64,000 nucleotides of DNA from Huaxiibacter chinensis (GCF_022171985.1 NZ_JAJVHF010000014.1:27672-91671), one strand, 5' to 3'. Numbered from the stretch's first letter, positions 26,976-36,162 are shown. The notes: generated by a model not told the origin, from the letters alone. Translations and numbers: made by a program.

Positions 26976-27557
26976 TCAGTCACCCAGGTATTGAATGGTG
27001 ATGTGGTACTTAAACACGTGCTGCTCAATACTGATCGGCTCGCGCTTGCCGTTGCGCTGCAGGTAGACGATTTCCGTCACCAGCGCGCCGCGTGGGTTAC
27101 GCAGCTCGCGACGATCGCCCTTGTCCTTCAGCGTCCAGCCTTTGGGCAACTGCGGCTGCCAGGCGCTGAGCGGCCAGTGGCTGAGCATCACATCGGCTAA
27201 CACCTGACTGGCGGGCGGCAGCTGTGGCACGATAATCGACTGTTCGGTATGAATGCCCGTGTCGTCATAGGTTGCCAGGAATAAGCGAATGCCCACCGAG
27301 GAGAGCCCGGCGAGCGTCACTTTATGGGCATCGGCGTTAAGCATCACCAGCAGTGACTGGGTTTGCCCGTTAAAGCTGCCGGTCAGGAGTTGCTGAGAAT
27401 TTACCGCCGGTGCGATCCCCGGTGGGGGAAGCGTCACTTTTGTGCCGGGTTGTAGCCAGGCCTGCGGACGCGTGCTGTCACTGTTATTTGAGTGGCTGCA
27501 GCCCGCCAGGAGCAGGGCGGCCGCCAGCGCCACGGCGCGGCCAAAATGGGTCATCAT
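26976..27557 (-). CDS. apeN: DUF3261-type lipoprotein ApeN
   Basis: This 193-residue protein has a lipoprotein signal peptide ending LLLAGC, so Cys20 would be lipidated. The residue after Cys is Ser, which favours outer-membrane sorting by Lol. The rest is a compact beta-rich domain (DUF3261 in my recollection). It overlaps apeM by four bases. With the LolA-like ApeL and the pump ApeM it is likely part of the set that moves the aryl-polyene lipid to the outer membrane. Confidence 0.87.
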   Translation of the reverse strand: MMTHFGRAVALAAALLLAGCSHSNNSDSTRPQAWLQPGTKVTLPPPGIAPAVNSQQLLTGSFNGQTQSLLVMLNADAHKVTLAGLSSVGIRLFLATYDDTGIHTEQSIIVPQLPPASQVLADVMLSHWPLSAWQPQLPKGWTLKDKGDRRELRNPRGALVTEIVYLQRNGKREPISIEQHVFKYHITIQYLGD

Positions 27558-29875
27558 CGTTTTCTCTCTCTTTTCGCGGGCATCGCCAGCGGGGCAAGCA
27601 GGAAGGCGGTGAAAATACCGCTGACCAGCACAATCCCGAAACTGCTGATAGCCTGCGTGGCGCTGAAGACCAGCATACCCAGCGTCAGCAACGTGGTGAT
27701 CATCGCCAGCGTGACCGCCAGCATGGAGGTGAGCGGCGTGCCGCGAGGGTTACTGAAGAACAGGGTGTAGTTGACGCCAATGCCCAGCACCAGCACCAGC
27801 GCCAGCAGGGAAAAGAGATTCACCGGATGGCCGCTGGCCGCCAGCGCGGCAAGCCCGCAGCCAAGCGACAGGACGGACGGAATCAAACTGATCGAGCCCT
27901 TACGCCAGCCAAGGCGCACAATTGCCCCGCAACCAATGACCGCCAGGGCGACCACCAGCAGGCCGGTCAGGATGGAACGATACAGGGCAAAAAGCGTGTC
28001 GAAGCTTGCCTTACGATCCACCCACACCACGCCCTGGTGCGTTTCGGCAAGGCGGCCGAGCGCCGCGCTGTTTTTAACGCCGTCCACGGGAACAAGCACG
28101 CCGCTTTCTCCGCCAGGCAGCGTCAGCCAGAGCAAGCGCCAGCCTTCGCTGGCCGGGCTGGCGAGCCACGCCTCCACGGTAACGGGCATGGCAGACAACG
28201 CGGGTGAAACGGTGCGCAGCCCCGCGCTTTGCAGGACCTTTATCACGGCTGGCGCGGCGTTTTGCAGCAGGGCCAGGTCGCTTTGCTGCCGCTTAAGCGA
28301 GTTCAGCGGCAGCGTGCGCCAGGCTTTTAGCGCCCCGGCTTGTTGTGCCTGTGCCAGCGCGGAGGTAAAGGCTTCGAGCCGCTCCAGCGTTTGCTGGGCC
28401 GATGCGCCATGCACCACAAACCATTTTTGATCAACGCTTTGCCCCGTCAGGGCCGTTATGGCTTTTTCCTGGGCGAGAATCGCCTGCGGCAGCGCCTGAA
28501 GCTGGGCGATATCATCATCCACCCGCAGATGAACGATGCCCACAAGGGAGACCAGGGCCAGCGCAAGAGGCAGGCCGATGATGAGTTTTTTCTCCCGACG
28601 CCACGCGGCGAGCCAGCGCAGCATCACCACCATCGCGGGCACCGGACGCACCGGCAGCCCACGGCATAACCACGGGTGCCAGAAAATCACCGTCAGACAG
28701 GACGCGCTTAGCCCCACGGCGGCGAACACCGCCATCTGGCGAATCCCAGGGAAGGGGGCAAGCATCATGATCATATACGCGGCGACGGTGGTCAGCAGGG
28801 CCAGCAGCAGCGCGTGACGGACCTTCGCCAGGCTTTGCCACGGCGACTGTTCTGCGCCGTGTACCATCCTTTCGGTCAGGTAGTAGAGCGTGTAATCCGC
28901 CGAGATGCCGATAATGCTCATGCTCATCACCAGCGTCATCAGATGCAGCTCGCCAAACAGCAGCAGCGTGGCAACCGTGCCCGCCAGCGCGCCGACACCG
29001 ATAGAAAGGACGCACAGGAGCAGGGGGCGCAGCGAACGGAACACCAGCACAATCAGCAGCACCACGCCAAGCAGCGTGGCGGTTCCCAGAGTCGAAATAT
29101 CTTTCTTCGCCTGCTGGCTGGCGTAATCGCTATAAAAAACGGTGCCTCGTGAGAGCAATTCAGCCTGCGGATAGCCCGCTTTCAGCTCTGCCTCAAGTGA
29201 GCGCAGCGTGGTCACCAGGCGGTGCGTTTGCTGCATATCAAAGGATTCACCGGCCAGCTCACCGTGCAGCAAATACCAGTAGTTTCCGGCGTTGTCTTTG
29301 GTCACCAGCCAGCCGTCGATCAGCCGCAGCTTTTGGCTGTTTTGCGCCAGCGCCAGCTGTGAGCCCCGCATCAGCATGAGCGGATCGTTTTGCAACTCTT
29401 TGCCGCTGACGCCCGAAAACGCCGAGTACAGCTGCGATAAAATCCACTGGGCTTGCGCTTCACCGCCGTTCTGCAAGCGAGCGCGGGTCGCGGGATCGAT
29501 TAGGCCATTGCGGTGCTGCCAGAAGAATTCCCCCCAGGCTTTTTGCCCGGCGGCATCCATCGGGCCTTTCACCGCGTGCAGCGCTGCGCTGCCCTGCAGA
29601 AGCGTCAGCCACTGTTGTGCCACGCGCGGATCCGGGTGTTTACCGGGGCTGACCAGCCAGACCAGCTGGCGATCCAGCCGCTGCATAAATCCGTCGTTGA
29701 GCGCCGGGGGGATCGCCCCCAGCGTCTGTTTTGGCAGCATGGCCAGCACGCTACTGTTCAGCCGTGCGCCGGGCAGCAACGATACCAGCACGCCCGCCAG
29801 GATGAGGCAGGCCATGGCCCACAGCAGCGCCGGGCGTAAAGCCTTACGGGGCTGCAAAGCGTTGGCGTTCGTCAT
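27554..29875 (-). CDS. apeM: MMPL/RND-type exporter ApeM
   Basis: This is a 773-residue inner membrane protein with the MMPL layout: one N-terminal membrane helix, a large periplasmic domain (about residues 40-260), a block of five helices (about 265-420), a second periplasmic domain (about 440-620) and a final block of helices. Conserved segments such as MSMSIIGISADYTLYYLTERM mark the first block and VLVLGIGVNYTLFFSNP the second. The family exports lipids by proton motive force. It is the inferred exporter of the aryl-polyene lipid. It overlaps apeL by 32 bases, the longest overlap in the operon. Confidence 0.9.
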   Translation of the reverse strand: MTNANALQPRKALRPALLWAMACLILAGVLVSLLPGARLNSSVLAMLPKQTLGAIPPALNDGFMQRLDRQLVWLVSPGKHPDPRVAQQWLTLLQGSAALHAVKGPMDAAGQKAWGEFFWQHRNGLIDPATRARLQNGGEAQAQWILSQLYSAFSGVSGKELQNDPLMLMRGSQLALAQNSQKLRLIDGWLVTKDNAGNYWYLLHGELAGESFDMQQTHRLVTTLRSLEAELKAGYPQAELLSRGTVFYSDYASQQAKKDISTLGTATLLGVVLLIVLVFRSLRPLLLCVLSIGVGALAGTVATLLLFGELHLMTLVMSMSIIGISADYTLYYLTERMVHGAEQSPWQSLAKVRHALLLALLTTVAAYMIMMLAPFPGIRQMAVFAAVGLSASCLTVIFWHPWLCRGLPVRPVPAMVVMLRWLAAWRREKKLIIGLPLALALVSLVGIVHLRVDDDIAQLQALPQAILAQEKAITALTGQSVDQKWFVVHGASAQQTLERLEAFTSALAQAQQAGALKAWRTLPLNSLKRQQSDLALLQNAAPAVIKVLQSAGLRTVSPALSAMPVTVEAWLASPASEGWRLLWLTLPGGESGVLVPVDGVKNSAALGRLAETHQGVVWVDRKASFDTLFALYRSILTGLLVVALAVIGCGAIVRLGWRKGSISLIPSVLSLGCGLAALAASGHPVNLFSLLALVLVLGIGVNYTLFFSNPRGTPLTSMLAVTLAMITTLLTLGMLVFSATQAISSFGIVLVSGIFTAFLLAPLAMPAKRERKR

Positions 29876-30449
29876 GAGTCAGGCTGGCGGGCGTCAGTTG
29901 GTGGCGAGAAAGGCGAATATCCGTCCGATCGCCCTGCTTATCGTTGAGCTCAATAGACTCCAGATAGGTTGCCCCACCCAGTTTCATCGTGGCGAAGATC
30001 TTATCCAGCGGCGAGGTGACAGGCGTCAGGACCAGCGACCAGCGCCCTTCGCCAGCGTCTGTAAAATCGATGCGGAAATTCTCTTCAAGCACCTTGCGGT
30101 CGGCCTGGAACAGGGCGCGCAGAAGATGATTGAACTGGAACATCTGCGGGTTGTTTTCTGCGGTAATGGTTTGCGGTGGCTGGCCATTGATCGCCTGCAC
30201 CATGCGCGAATCGTCCAGCAGCAGCGTCATCGGGAACGGTGATTTTTGATCCCACAGCAGGCCATTGTCGCGGGCAATCAGCATGTCGCCCTGTGAGCGC
30301 AGCGGCTGCGGCAGGTCCTTAATGGTGCGCGTTTGTTCAAAGTGCGCGCGCACCACGGGCTGTTCGGTAAAGCGTTGCTGCAACTCGTCCAGCGTAACCG
30401 CACTGACGAACGGGCTGATGACGAGGGCAAGCAGGGTCAACCATCTCAT
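29844..30449 (-). CDS. apeL: LolA-like periplasmic carrier ApeL
   Basis: This 201-residue protein has a signal peptide of about 18 residues (MRWLTLLALVISPFVSA) and a LolA/LolB-like fold: an N-terminal helix TLDELQQRFTEQPVVRAHFE followed by beta strands. LolA-type proteins hold acyl chains in a hydrophobic cavity and cross the periplasm. In this operon it most likely carries the aryl-polyene lipid from ApeM to the outer membrane. It overlaps apeK by four bases. Confidence 0.88.
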   Translation of the reverse strand: MRWLTLLALVISPFVSAVTLDELQQRFTEQPVVRAHFEQTRTIKDLPQPLRSQGDMLIARDNGLLWDQKSPFPMTLLLDDSRMVQAINGQPPQTITAENNPQMFQFNHLLRALFQADRKVLEENFRIDFTDAGEGRWSLVLTPVTSPLDKIFATMKLGGATYLESIELNDKQGDRTDIRLSRHQLTPASLTHDERQRFAAP

Positions 30450-30868
30450 GGCGTCACTCCCATTCGTTCAAACAAAATCGCCGGGCTGACAAAACACATC
30501 TCGCGGCTGGCTTCCTCAACGGCGACCTGGATGGTGTAGCCGGTGGTGGTACGTTTTCCGCTTTGGGCATCGAAAATCTGATAAGCGATGCGCAGACGGT
30601 TTTCAAACTCTTCGATGTGGGCACGCACGCGGATGCGCTGCTCAAAGGTGACGGCATCGCGGTATTTCACCCGGGTGTCCACCACGGGCCAGACATAGCC
30701 TGAGGCCTTCATCTGGCGATAGCCGTAGTTAAACTGATTGAGCAGTGCCTCGCGGGCTACCTCAAAATAACGGAAATAGTTGCCGTGCCAGACCACGCCC
30801 ATCATATCGACATCATGAAACGGGACGGTCAGTTCTACTTCTGCGGTGAAGCGGGGATCGGTCAGCAC
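30446..30868 (-). CDS. apeK: hot-dog thioesterase ApeK (4HBT family)
   Basis: This is a 140-residue single hot-dog protein with the 4-hydroxybenzoyl-CoA thioesterase signature FHDVDMMGVVWHGNYFRYFEVARE at about residues 17-40 (key residues Asp19, Asp21, His28 and Glu36 or Glu40). Such enzymes release acyl groups from CoA or ACP. Here it may release or edit polyene intermediates. It starts three bases after apeJ and overlaps apeL. Confidence 0.9.
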   Translation of the reverse strand: MLTDPRFTAEVELTVPFHDVDMMGVVWHGNYFRYFEVAREALLNQFNYGYRQMKASGYVWPVVDTRVKYRDAVTFEQRIRVRAHIEEFENRLRIAYQIFDAQSGKRTTTGYTIQVAVEEASREMCFVSPAILFERMGVTP

Positions 30869-30871
30869 CCT

Positions 30872-32563
30872 TTACTCCTTCTCTTTGGCATCCGGCAGAT
30901 GCCAGAAATCGAAAAAATTAAACCAGTCGAGCGGCGACAGAAGCGCGTAGTGTTCCAGCCGCGCGGCGTAGCGATCGACGGCCTGCTGCAACGCCTGCTG
31001 GCGTTCACCGCGCGGCAATAACAGCGGATCGGCAAAGGTTTCGCAGTGGATGGTCAGGGTCTTCTGCTGACGCAGGGCAAAGATCAGCAAAACCGGACAG
31101 CGCAAGATAGAGGCCAGAATAAACGGGCCTTGCGGGAAGGGGGCGAGGCGTCCCATAAATGGACTCCAGATGACGCGCCATTCGCCATTGCGCTGCGGAT
31201 TAACCGCGATGCGATCGCCCACGATCGCCACCCATTCGCCGCGATCGAGCTTCTCTTTGATGGCGATCGCGGTTTCCGGCCCGATATCGGTCACCGGGAT
31301 CAGGTTAATTCCGGCCTGCGGGGCCATCTCTTCCATGATTTGCTTAAAGTGCCGGGCGTTATCGCTGAATACCAGCGCGTTAATCACCTTGCTGCCTTCC
31401 CGTTGGGCCATGGCGCGGCAGGCTTCCACGTCGCCAAGGTGCGAGGCCAGCAACAGCTTGCCCTGTGGGGCCGTCATATCAAGCGCGTCACTGGCGCCGG
31501 GGGCAAAGACAATATCGCGATTAAGCTGCAGTTCACCGCGCCAGCTGGCGATTTTATCCAGCATGGCATGACCAAAGCGCATGAAGTGGAAAAAGCTGTT
31601 CAGCCGCGGCGGCTCGGCCATTTCCCGCTGCGTCAGCGTCTGTTTCACCTGTGCAATCCACTGCCGCGACGCCTGACGCGCCGGGCGGGCGACGAGCCAG
31701 TACACGCCAATGACCGGCCATAAAAGCAGGTTGAAGGCGCGACGGCCGAAAAGTTGCCAGACGCGGAGCATCAGGCGCATTCCCCACAGGCCTTTCACCT
31801 CTTGCTGCTTCGCCCAGTGTTGACGACGATGGCGAAAAAGCAGGGAAGGGATGCGCGGCAGCATGCCGAAAAACAGCCGGGTGTGCATCAGCGAAATGCG
31901 GATGTTGTCCTTAAGCGCATCGAAGTGAGACAGCCCATCCTGGGGATAGGTGACGCGGGTCGGCAGAAAGTGGCTGGTGTGGCCCTGCCAGTAAAGACGC
32001 ACCATCACTTCGGTATCGAAATCCATACGCTTACCGAGTGCGACGCGCTGCGCCAGGGAGAGCGTTGGGGCGATAGGGTAAACCCGAAAGCCACACATGC
32101 TGTCCTTGAGCTGCAACGATAACGTTTCAATCCAGACCCAGATATGCGTCACCCAGCGTCCATACAGGCGTGAGCGGGGGATAGAGTCGTCATACACAGG
32201 CTGGCCGGAAATCAGGTCGTCCGGGTGGTGCTGCGCCAGCGCCAGCAGCGAGGGAATATCTTCAATGGCGTGCTGGCCGTCGGCGTCCACCTGTACGGCA
32301 TGGGTAAAACCGGCGCGGGACGCGGCTTCCAGCCCCTGAAGCACCGCCATGCCTTTGCCCGCGTTTTCGGCGAGCCGGAGCAAGGTCACCTGCGGGTGCT
32401 CGGCGGTCAATCGCGTCAGCTCCTGCTGCGTGCTCGCCTCACTGCCGTCATCGACGATGAAACAGGGCAGGTTAAACGGCGTCAGGCGCGCAAGTACGCC
32501 CGCCATCATCGCGCCGTGGTTATAGCAGGGGATCACGATGCAAGGACGGAAGGTTAACGACAT
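30872..32563 (-). CDS. apeJ: two-domain glycosyltransferase/acyltransferase ApeJ
   Basis: This 563-residue fusion has an N-terminal GT2 glycosyltransferase domain (about 1-230): FIVDDGSEAST near 35-45 and the nucleotide-sugar Asp motif VDADGQH near 91-97. A C-terminal acyltransferase domain (about 270-555) resembles LpxL-type lauroyltransferases, with LLASHLGDVEACRAM near 370 giving the HxxxD/E-type active site. The pair would build the lipid or sugar anchor that carries the aryl polyene. It overlaps apeI by ten bases. Confidence 0.9.
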   Translation of the reverse strand: MSLTFRPCIVIPCYNHGAMMAGVLARLTPFNLPCFIVDDGSEASTQQELTRLTAEHPQVTLLRLAENAGKGMAVLQGLEAASRAGFTHAVQVDADGQHAIEDIPSLLALAQHHPDDLISGQPVYDDSIPRSRLYGRWVTHIWVWIETLSLQLKDSMCGFRVYPIAPTLSLAQRVALGKRMDFDTEVMVRLYWQGHTSHFLPTRVTYPQDGLSHFDALKDNIRISLMHTRLFFGMLPRIPSLLFRHRRQHWAKQQEVKGLWGMRLMLRVWQLFGRRAFNLLLWPVIGVYWLVARPARQASRQWIAQVKQTLTQREMAEPPRLNSFFHFMRFGHAMLDKIASWRGELQLNRDIVFAPGASDALDMTAPQGKLLLASHLGDVEACRAMAQREGSKVINALVFSDNARHFKQIMEEMAPQAGINLIPVTDIGPETAIAIKEKLDRGEWVAIVGDRIAVNPQRNGEWRVIWSPFMGRLAPFPQGPFILASILRCPVLLIFALRQQKTLTIHCETFADPLLLPRGERQQALQQAVDRYAARLEHYALLSPLDWFNFFDFWHLPDAKEKE

Positions 32564-32907
32564 AAACGGATCTTCCCGCTGCTCGCCGTATGCCGCTCGC
32601 TGCCGTCGTGACGCTGAAAACGGAAGGCCAGAATCTGGCGACCGGCATCCCAGTCGAGAGTGAGCGTCACCGTGGTATCGGGCAACAGCGGAGCCTGAAA
32701 TTTGACGTTCTGAATGCTGTGAAACCGGTGCTCAGGGGCCAGTAATGTGGTGGCGTAATGCATAACCCAGTCGAGCTGGGCGACACCGGGCAGCAAGGGC
32801 TGTGCGGCAAAATGCCCTTTAAACCAGAACAGACCAGGATCGAGATGTAAAACGATGTCCAGATGCTGCGGCTGCGCCTGGTGGCGCTCGATTTCATGAA
32901 TCTTCAT
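32554..32907 (-). CDS. apeI: aryl polyene hot-dog dehydratase ApeI (FabZ-like)
   Basis: This is a 117-residue FabA/FabZ-like hot-dog protein. FKGHFAAQPLLPGVAQLDW at about 29-47 is the classic GHFxxxPxxPGV motif with catalytic His32. The ATG at 32907 follows a good AGGAG at six bases' distance; a ten-residue longer reading is less likely. ApeI and ApeP together form the dehydratase in this pathway. It overlaps apeH by 14 bases. Confidence 0.9.
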   Translation of the reverse strand: MKIHEIERHQAQPQHLDIVLHLDPGLFWFKGHFAAQPLLPGVAQLDWVMHYATTLLAPEHRFHSIQNVKFQAPLLPDTTVTLTLDWDAGRQILAFRFQRHDGSERHTASSGKIRLCR

Positions 32908-34258
32908 GAAAAAACTCCTGTAACTGCGCATAGACACGCTTATTCATAGTGTTGACCGGTATTTCATCAAGGATGCGCCAGTAGCGGGGAACGGCGACCG
33001 GCTCAAGCCACGGCAGCAGGGCACGACGCCAGGCGAACTCCTGTGCGCGTTTGCCCCGCTTCTGCCAGCGCTGGCGCGCCTTGTCATCCAGCACCAGCAG
33101 GACGCCGATCCCCTGACGTCCTCCGCGGGTGACGGGCAGGGCGGCGGCTTCGCAGATGCCTTCCAGTTCCAGCAGCCGTTGTTCAATCTCGTTCAGGGAA
33201 ATACGCTTTTCTTCGATCTTAACGACCCGGCCACGACGCCCGGCAATGTTGAACTGACCGTTGTCGTCGAAGTGGAGAATATCGTCCAGCAACAGGCCTT
33301 CGGCCTCGTGAATCAGAGGAGAGGTCACGCGATAGGTCTCCTCTTCGGCGATGAACGTCACGTCAGGGAACGGCAGCCATGGGATAGACATCTCCTGGCG
33401 ATGGCGCCATGCCAGAATGCCCGTTTCGGTACTGCCATAGATTTCGTCCGGCCAGACGTTGAGCCAGCTATGGGTGGCGAAAATATCCTCCCAGGGCAGC
33501 ATTCCCCCTGCGGAGATCAGCATCTCAACGGGCGGTGCAGGCAGATCGGTATCGAGTCGTTTCAGAAACGCCGGGCTGCTGATAAACAGGTAACGACGGT
33601 TTTGCGGCAGCGCCGCAAGCTGTTCAGCGTAATAGAGCATGGCGGCGTTCAGCTCCAGCCCTGACGCCATCGGTAAAAAGATGCGGAAGGTCAGGCCATA
33701 GAGATGCTGTGGCACCACGGAGGCCACGATGCTGCAGCCCTGAAGACGTTCACCAAAGCGGGTGGCGAGCAGGACGGCTTCGCGATCGAGGCTGGCGATG
33801 TGTTTGACCACCCGGCGTGGCGCACCGGTGGAACCCGAGGTAAAGAGTTCGATGACGCGCGAATCCTCAATATCGGGCAAGGGCACAAACGGCGCCGCTT
33901 CGCCCTGAGAGGCGGCGACGACAATCAGCCGGCCAGTGAAACCAAGCGTGCGATCGCTTACGATGCCGTCAAATAATCCGCGTTGTTCTTCCAGAAGCGA
34001 GACGCGGCTGTGGCCGGGAATCACCGGCGTCTTCCCGGCGTGGAGCGTGGCCAGCAGGGCGACAATAAACAGATAGCTGTTTTCGAAGCATAATGCCCAG
34101 CGCTCCCCCTCCTGCTGGCGCAGTATATGCATTAGCAGGGTTACGTCGTGACGTAACGCGCCAAGCGTCCAGGTGCGCTCGCCAAGCCAGGCAATGGGCG
34201 TGTTATCCGCGCGAGGCGCATTAACCCACTGGCTCAGAGGAAGAGGCGGTTTATTCAT
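32894..34258 (-). CDS. apeH: aryl/acyl adenylate-forming ligase ApeH
   Basis: This is a 454-residue AMP-forming ligase of the acyl-CoA/acyl-ACP synthetase type. The ATP-binding ELFTSGSTGAPRRVVK is near 135-150, YGSTETGILAW near 272-282 and IAGRRGRVVKIEEKRIS near 350. It activates the aromatic starter (4-hydroxybenzoate in the studied aryl polyene pathways, as I recall) and loads it on an ACP of the cluster. No tyrosine ammonia-lyase gene is in this cluster, in line with a chorismate-derived starter. Confidence 0.92.
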   Translation of the reverse strand: MNKPPLPLSQWVNAPRADNTPIAWLGERTWTLGALRHDVTLLMHILRQQEGERWALCFENSYLFIVALLATLHAGKTPVIPGHSRVSLLEEQRGLFDGIVSDRTLGFTGRLIVVAASQGEAAPFVPLPDIEDSRVIELFTSGSTGAPRRVVKHIASLDREAVLLATRFGERLQGCSIVASVVPQHLYGLTFRIFLPMASGLELNAAMLYYAEQLAALPQNRRYLFISSPAFLKRLDTDLPAPPVEMLISAGGMLPWEDIFATHSWLNVWPDEIYGSTETGILAWRHRQEMSIPWLPFPDVTFIAEEETYRVTSPLIHEAEGLLLDDILHFDDNGQFNIAGRRGRVVKIEEKRISLNEIEQRLLELEGICEAAALPVTRGGRQGIGVLLVLDDKARQRWQKRGKRAQEFAWRRALLPWLEPVAVPRYWRILDEIPVNTMNKRVYAQLQEFFHEDS

Positions 34259-34838
34259 TCGGCATCTCTTTTTTTATCACCCTTTGGCGTACCAGCCACT
34301 CCGCTGCCATCAGCGACCCCATCAGGAGGTAGGCGACCAGACCGTTCCACAGCGTCCAAAGGTGCATATCGCCGTGGACAACGGTAAACAGCGCGATGGC
34401 GCCATTCCCGATAAAAAACCCACACCACACCTGGGTGACACGTCGCGTGTAGCGCACCCCGGCAGGCGGCAAAAGGGGCTCACGGATACGGGCCAGACGT
34501 TCAACCAGCGGCATCGATGTCCACAGCGATCCGCCGAAAACGACCAGCATCACCAGGTTGACGACCACCGGATACAGCAGTAGCCATTGATGGGCTTTTA
34601 ACAGATAGCTTGCTGCACAGAGCGCGATCCCGGCGAGCGCAACGCACTGAATGACGTAGCGCATGGGGCCGGTCAGACGACGAGCCTGACGCAGGCGTAA
34701 TACCAGCAGGAGTGCCATAAGCGGCAGCAGCCAGTGCAGGCTGTTATGCGTAAGACCAAAGCCGATCAGAAAGGGCCAGGCCAGCAGCATTAATCCTGTC
34801 AGTAACGGGATCGCTGGAAACGTCCGTTCACCACGCAC
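34251..34838 (-). CDS. apeG: aryl polyene membrane protein ApeG (COG4648 type)
   Basis: This 195-residue protein has about five to six membrane segments (for example IPLLTGLMLLAWPFLIGFGL near the N-terminus and LWNGLVAYLLMGSLMAAEWL near the C-terminus). The start codon is GTG at 34838, five bases after the apeF stop. It is found in all aryl polyene clusters of this type, but its biochemical role is not known to me. It may help anchor or move the growing product at the inner membrane. Confidence 0.85.
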   Translation of the reverse strand: MRGERTFPAIPLLTGLMLLAWPFLIGFGLTHNSLHWLLPLMALLLVLRLRQARRLTGPMRYVIQCVALAGIALCAASYLLKAHQWLLLYPVVVNLVMLVVFGGSLWTSMPLVERLARIREPLLPPAGVRYTRRVTQVWCGFFIGNGAIALFTVVHGDMHLWTLWNGLVAYLLMGSLMAAEWLVRQRVIKKEMPNE

Positions 34839-34843
34839 GCGAA

Positions 34844-35095
34844 TTACTCGTCGTGCAGGAGTTGTTCTACCGCGTCCACCACATCCTGAACGGTGCGGAC
34901 AGACTTGAAGGTTTCCGGTTTGATTTTTCTTCCGGTTTTCTTCTGCAGGTGAACAATCATGTCAACGGCGTCGATGCTGTCCAGTTCAAGGTCTTCATAC
35001 AGGCGTGCCTCAGGGGTAATATCCTCTGGAGCGATTTCAAACAGTTTGACCAGAAGTTCGGTGACTTCCTGATAAATGGCGTGTTTTTCTGTCAT
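34844..35095 (-). CDS. apeF: acyl carrier protein ApeF
   Basis: This is an 83-residue ACP with the phosphopantetheine site LELDSIDAVDM, so Ser40 is modified by AcpT. Compared with FabB-pathway ACP the motif reads DSID rather than DSLD. It is 13 bases after apeE; the two ACPs differ in the residues around the site, which suggests different partner enzymes (starter loading against elongation). Confidence 0.94.
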   Translation of the reverse strand: MTEKHAIYQEVTELLVKLFEIAPEDITPEARLYEDLELDSIDAVDMIVHLQKKTGRKIKPETFKSVRTVQDVVDAVEQLLHDE

Positions 35096-35108
35096 AACGG
35101 GTCAATTC

Positions 35109-35369
35109 TCAGGCGCGTTGGGATTGGATAAAAGAGGCGAGCGTGGCGACGGAATAGAAATGCTGGCGCATCTCTTCACTTTCCGCCGATAACACGACGC
35201 CGTACTGATTTTTTACGGCCAGACCCAGCTCAAGGGCGTCGATAGAGTCGAGACCCAGACCATCCCCAAAAAGCGCCGCATCTGTATCGATATCCTGATC
35301 GGTGAGTTCGTCCAGATTGAGCGTTGAGATAATAAGATTTTTTATTTCAAGATAAAGCGCTTGCATCAT
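35109..35369 (-). CDS. apeE: acyl carrier protein ApeE
   Basis: This is an 86-residue ACP with the site LGLDSIDALEL at about 38-48, giving Ser42 for the phosphopantetheine arm. It begins inside the last codons of apeD (23-base overlap) after an AGGAATTA ribosome-binding site; the second Met is an alternative start. In the studied pathway one ACP of the pair receives the aromatic starter from ApeH. Confidence 0.94.
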   Translation of the reverse strand: MMQALYLEIKNLIISTLNLDELTDQDIDTDAALFGDGLGLDSIDALELGLAVKNQYGVVLSAESEEMRQHFYSVATLASFIQSQRA

Positions 35370-36162
35370 TAATTCCTGACAAAGATTGAAGGCCTGATGT
35401 AAATCGATGCTGCAAATGCCGGTTTAACTGTCTTGCCGCCAGCGCCGGTTCTTGTTGGTGTGCATCGTAAAAATCATGAATCTGCACGCGTTCGCACACA
35501 TTCACGCTAAAAATAGGTTTTTTCGGCGGTATATCGTACCACTGACTTTTTTTATCCAGCAGATGTTCACTGCAATGAATGATCACCAGCCGCATATCAC
35601 GCTGGCAGCGCACGGCAATATTGGCCGCGCCGCGCTGCAAAGTAATGGCTTCGCCGCTACGGGTGCGGGTGCCTTCAGGGAAGATTAACAGCGTGTCTCC
35701 CTGCGCCAGGCGGTGCTGGCTGGCAGCCAGAAGCGTTTCTGCTTCACTGTTAATGAGGTAATCTGCCGCGCGGATCACCCCACTGACAAAAGGATTTCGC
35801 AGGAGGGCGCCTTTCACCAGACAGTCCGTTTCGGGCATCACCGAGGCAATAATCACATAGTCAATGAGCGTGGGATGGTTGGCGACGATCAGGCAGCCGC
35901 GCTCGCTGCGCAGCGCATCGAGATTCTGGATGCGGTAATCCAGTACGCCAAGCCAACGGGTCACGCCCAGGAAGAAGCGGAAGCTGGCAGAAATGCTGCG
36001 GCGTGCCAGTCGGCGGCGTTTGGTGCGATTACGCTGAACCAGCAGCAGTAAATTGAACCAGACCAACGACAGCAGTAGCCCGCCTGTGCCAAACAGCGCG
36101 AAGCAGAATCCGGTCATGACCAGACGCCATAACCGATTAAGAGAGGCCATGATCCTGTTCAT
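35347..36162 (-). CDS. apeD: 1-acyl-glycerol-phosphate-type acyltransferase ApeD
   Basis: This is a PlsC-like acyltransferase of about 271 residues. The catalytic HxxxxD motif is in ANHPTLIDYV near residue 94, and the FPEGTRTR motif follows near 158. One hydrophobic segment near the N-terminus anchors it to the inner membrane. I chose the ATG at 36162 because it overlaps the apeC stop as ATGA; the Met at 36150 is also possible. It probably moves an acyl or polyene chain onto the lipid anchor. Confidence 0.88.
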   Translation of the reverse strand: MNRIMASLNRLWRLVMTGFCFALFGTGGLLLSLVWFNLLLLVQRNRTKRRRLARRSISASFRFFLGVTRWLGVLDYRIQNLDALRSERGCLIVANHPTLIDYVIIASVMPETDCLVKGALLRNPFVSGVIRAADYLINSEAETLLAASQHRLAQGDTLLIFPEGTRTRSGEAITLQRGAANIAVRCQRDMRLVIIHCSEHLLDKKSQWYDIPPKKPIFSVNVCERVQIHDFYDAHQQEPALAARQLNRHLQHRFTSGLQSLSGINDASALS

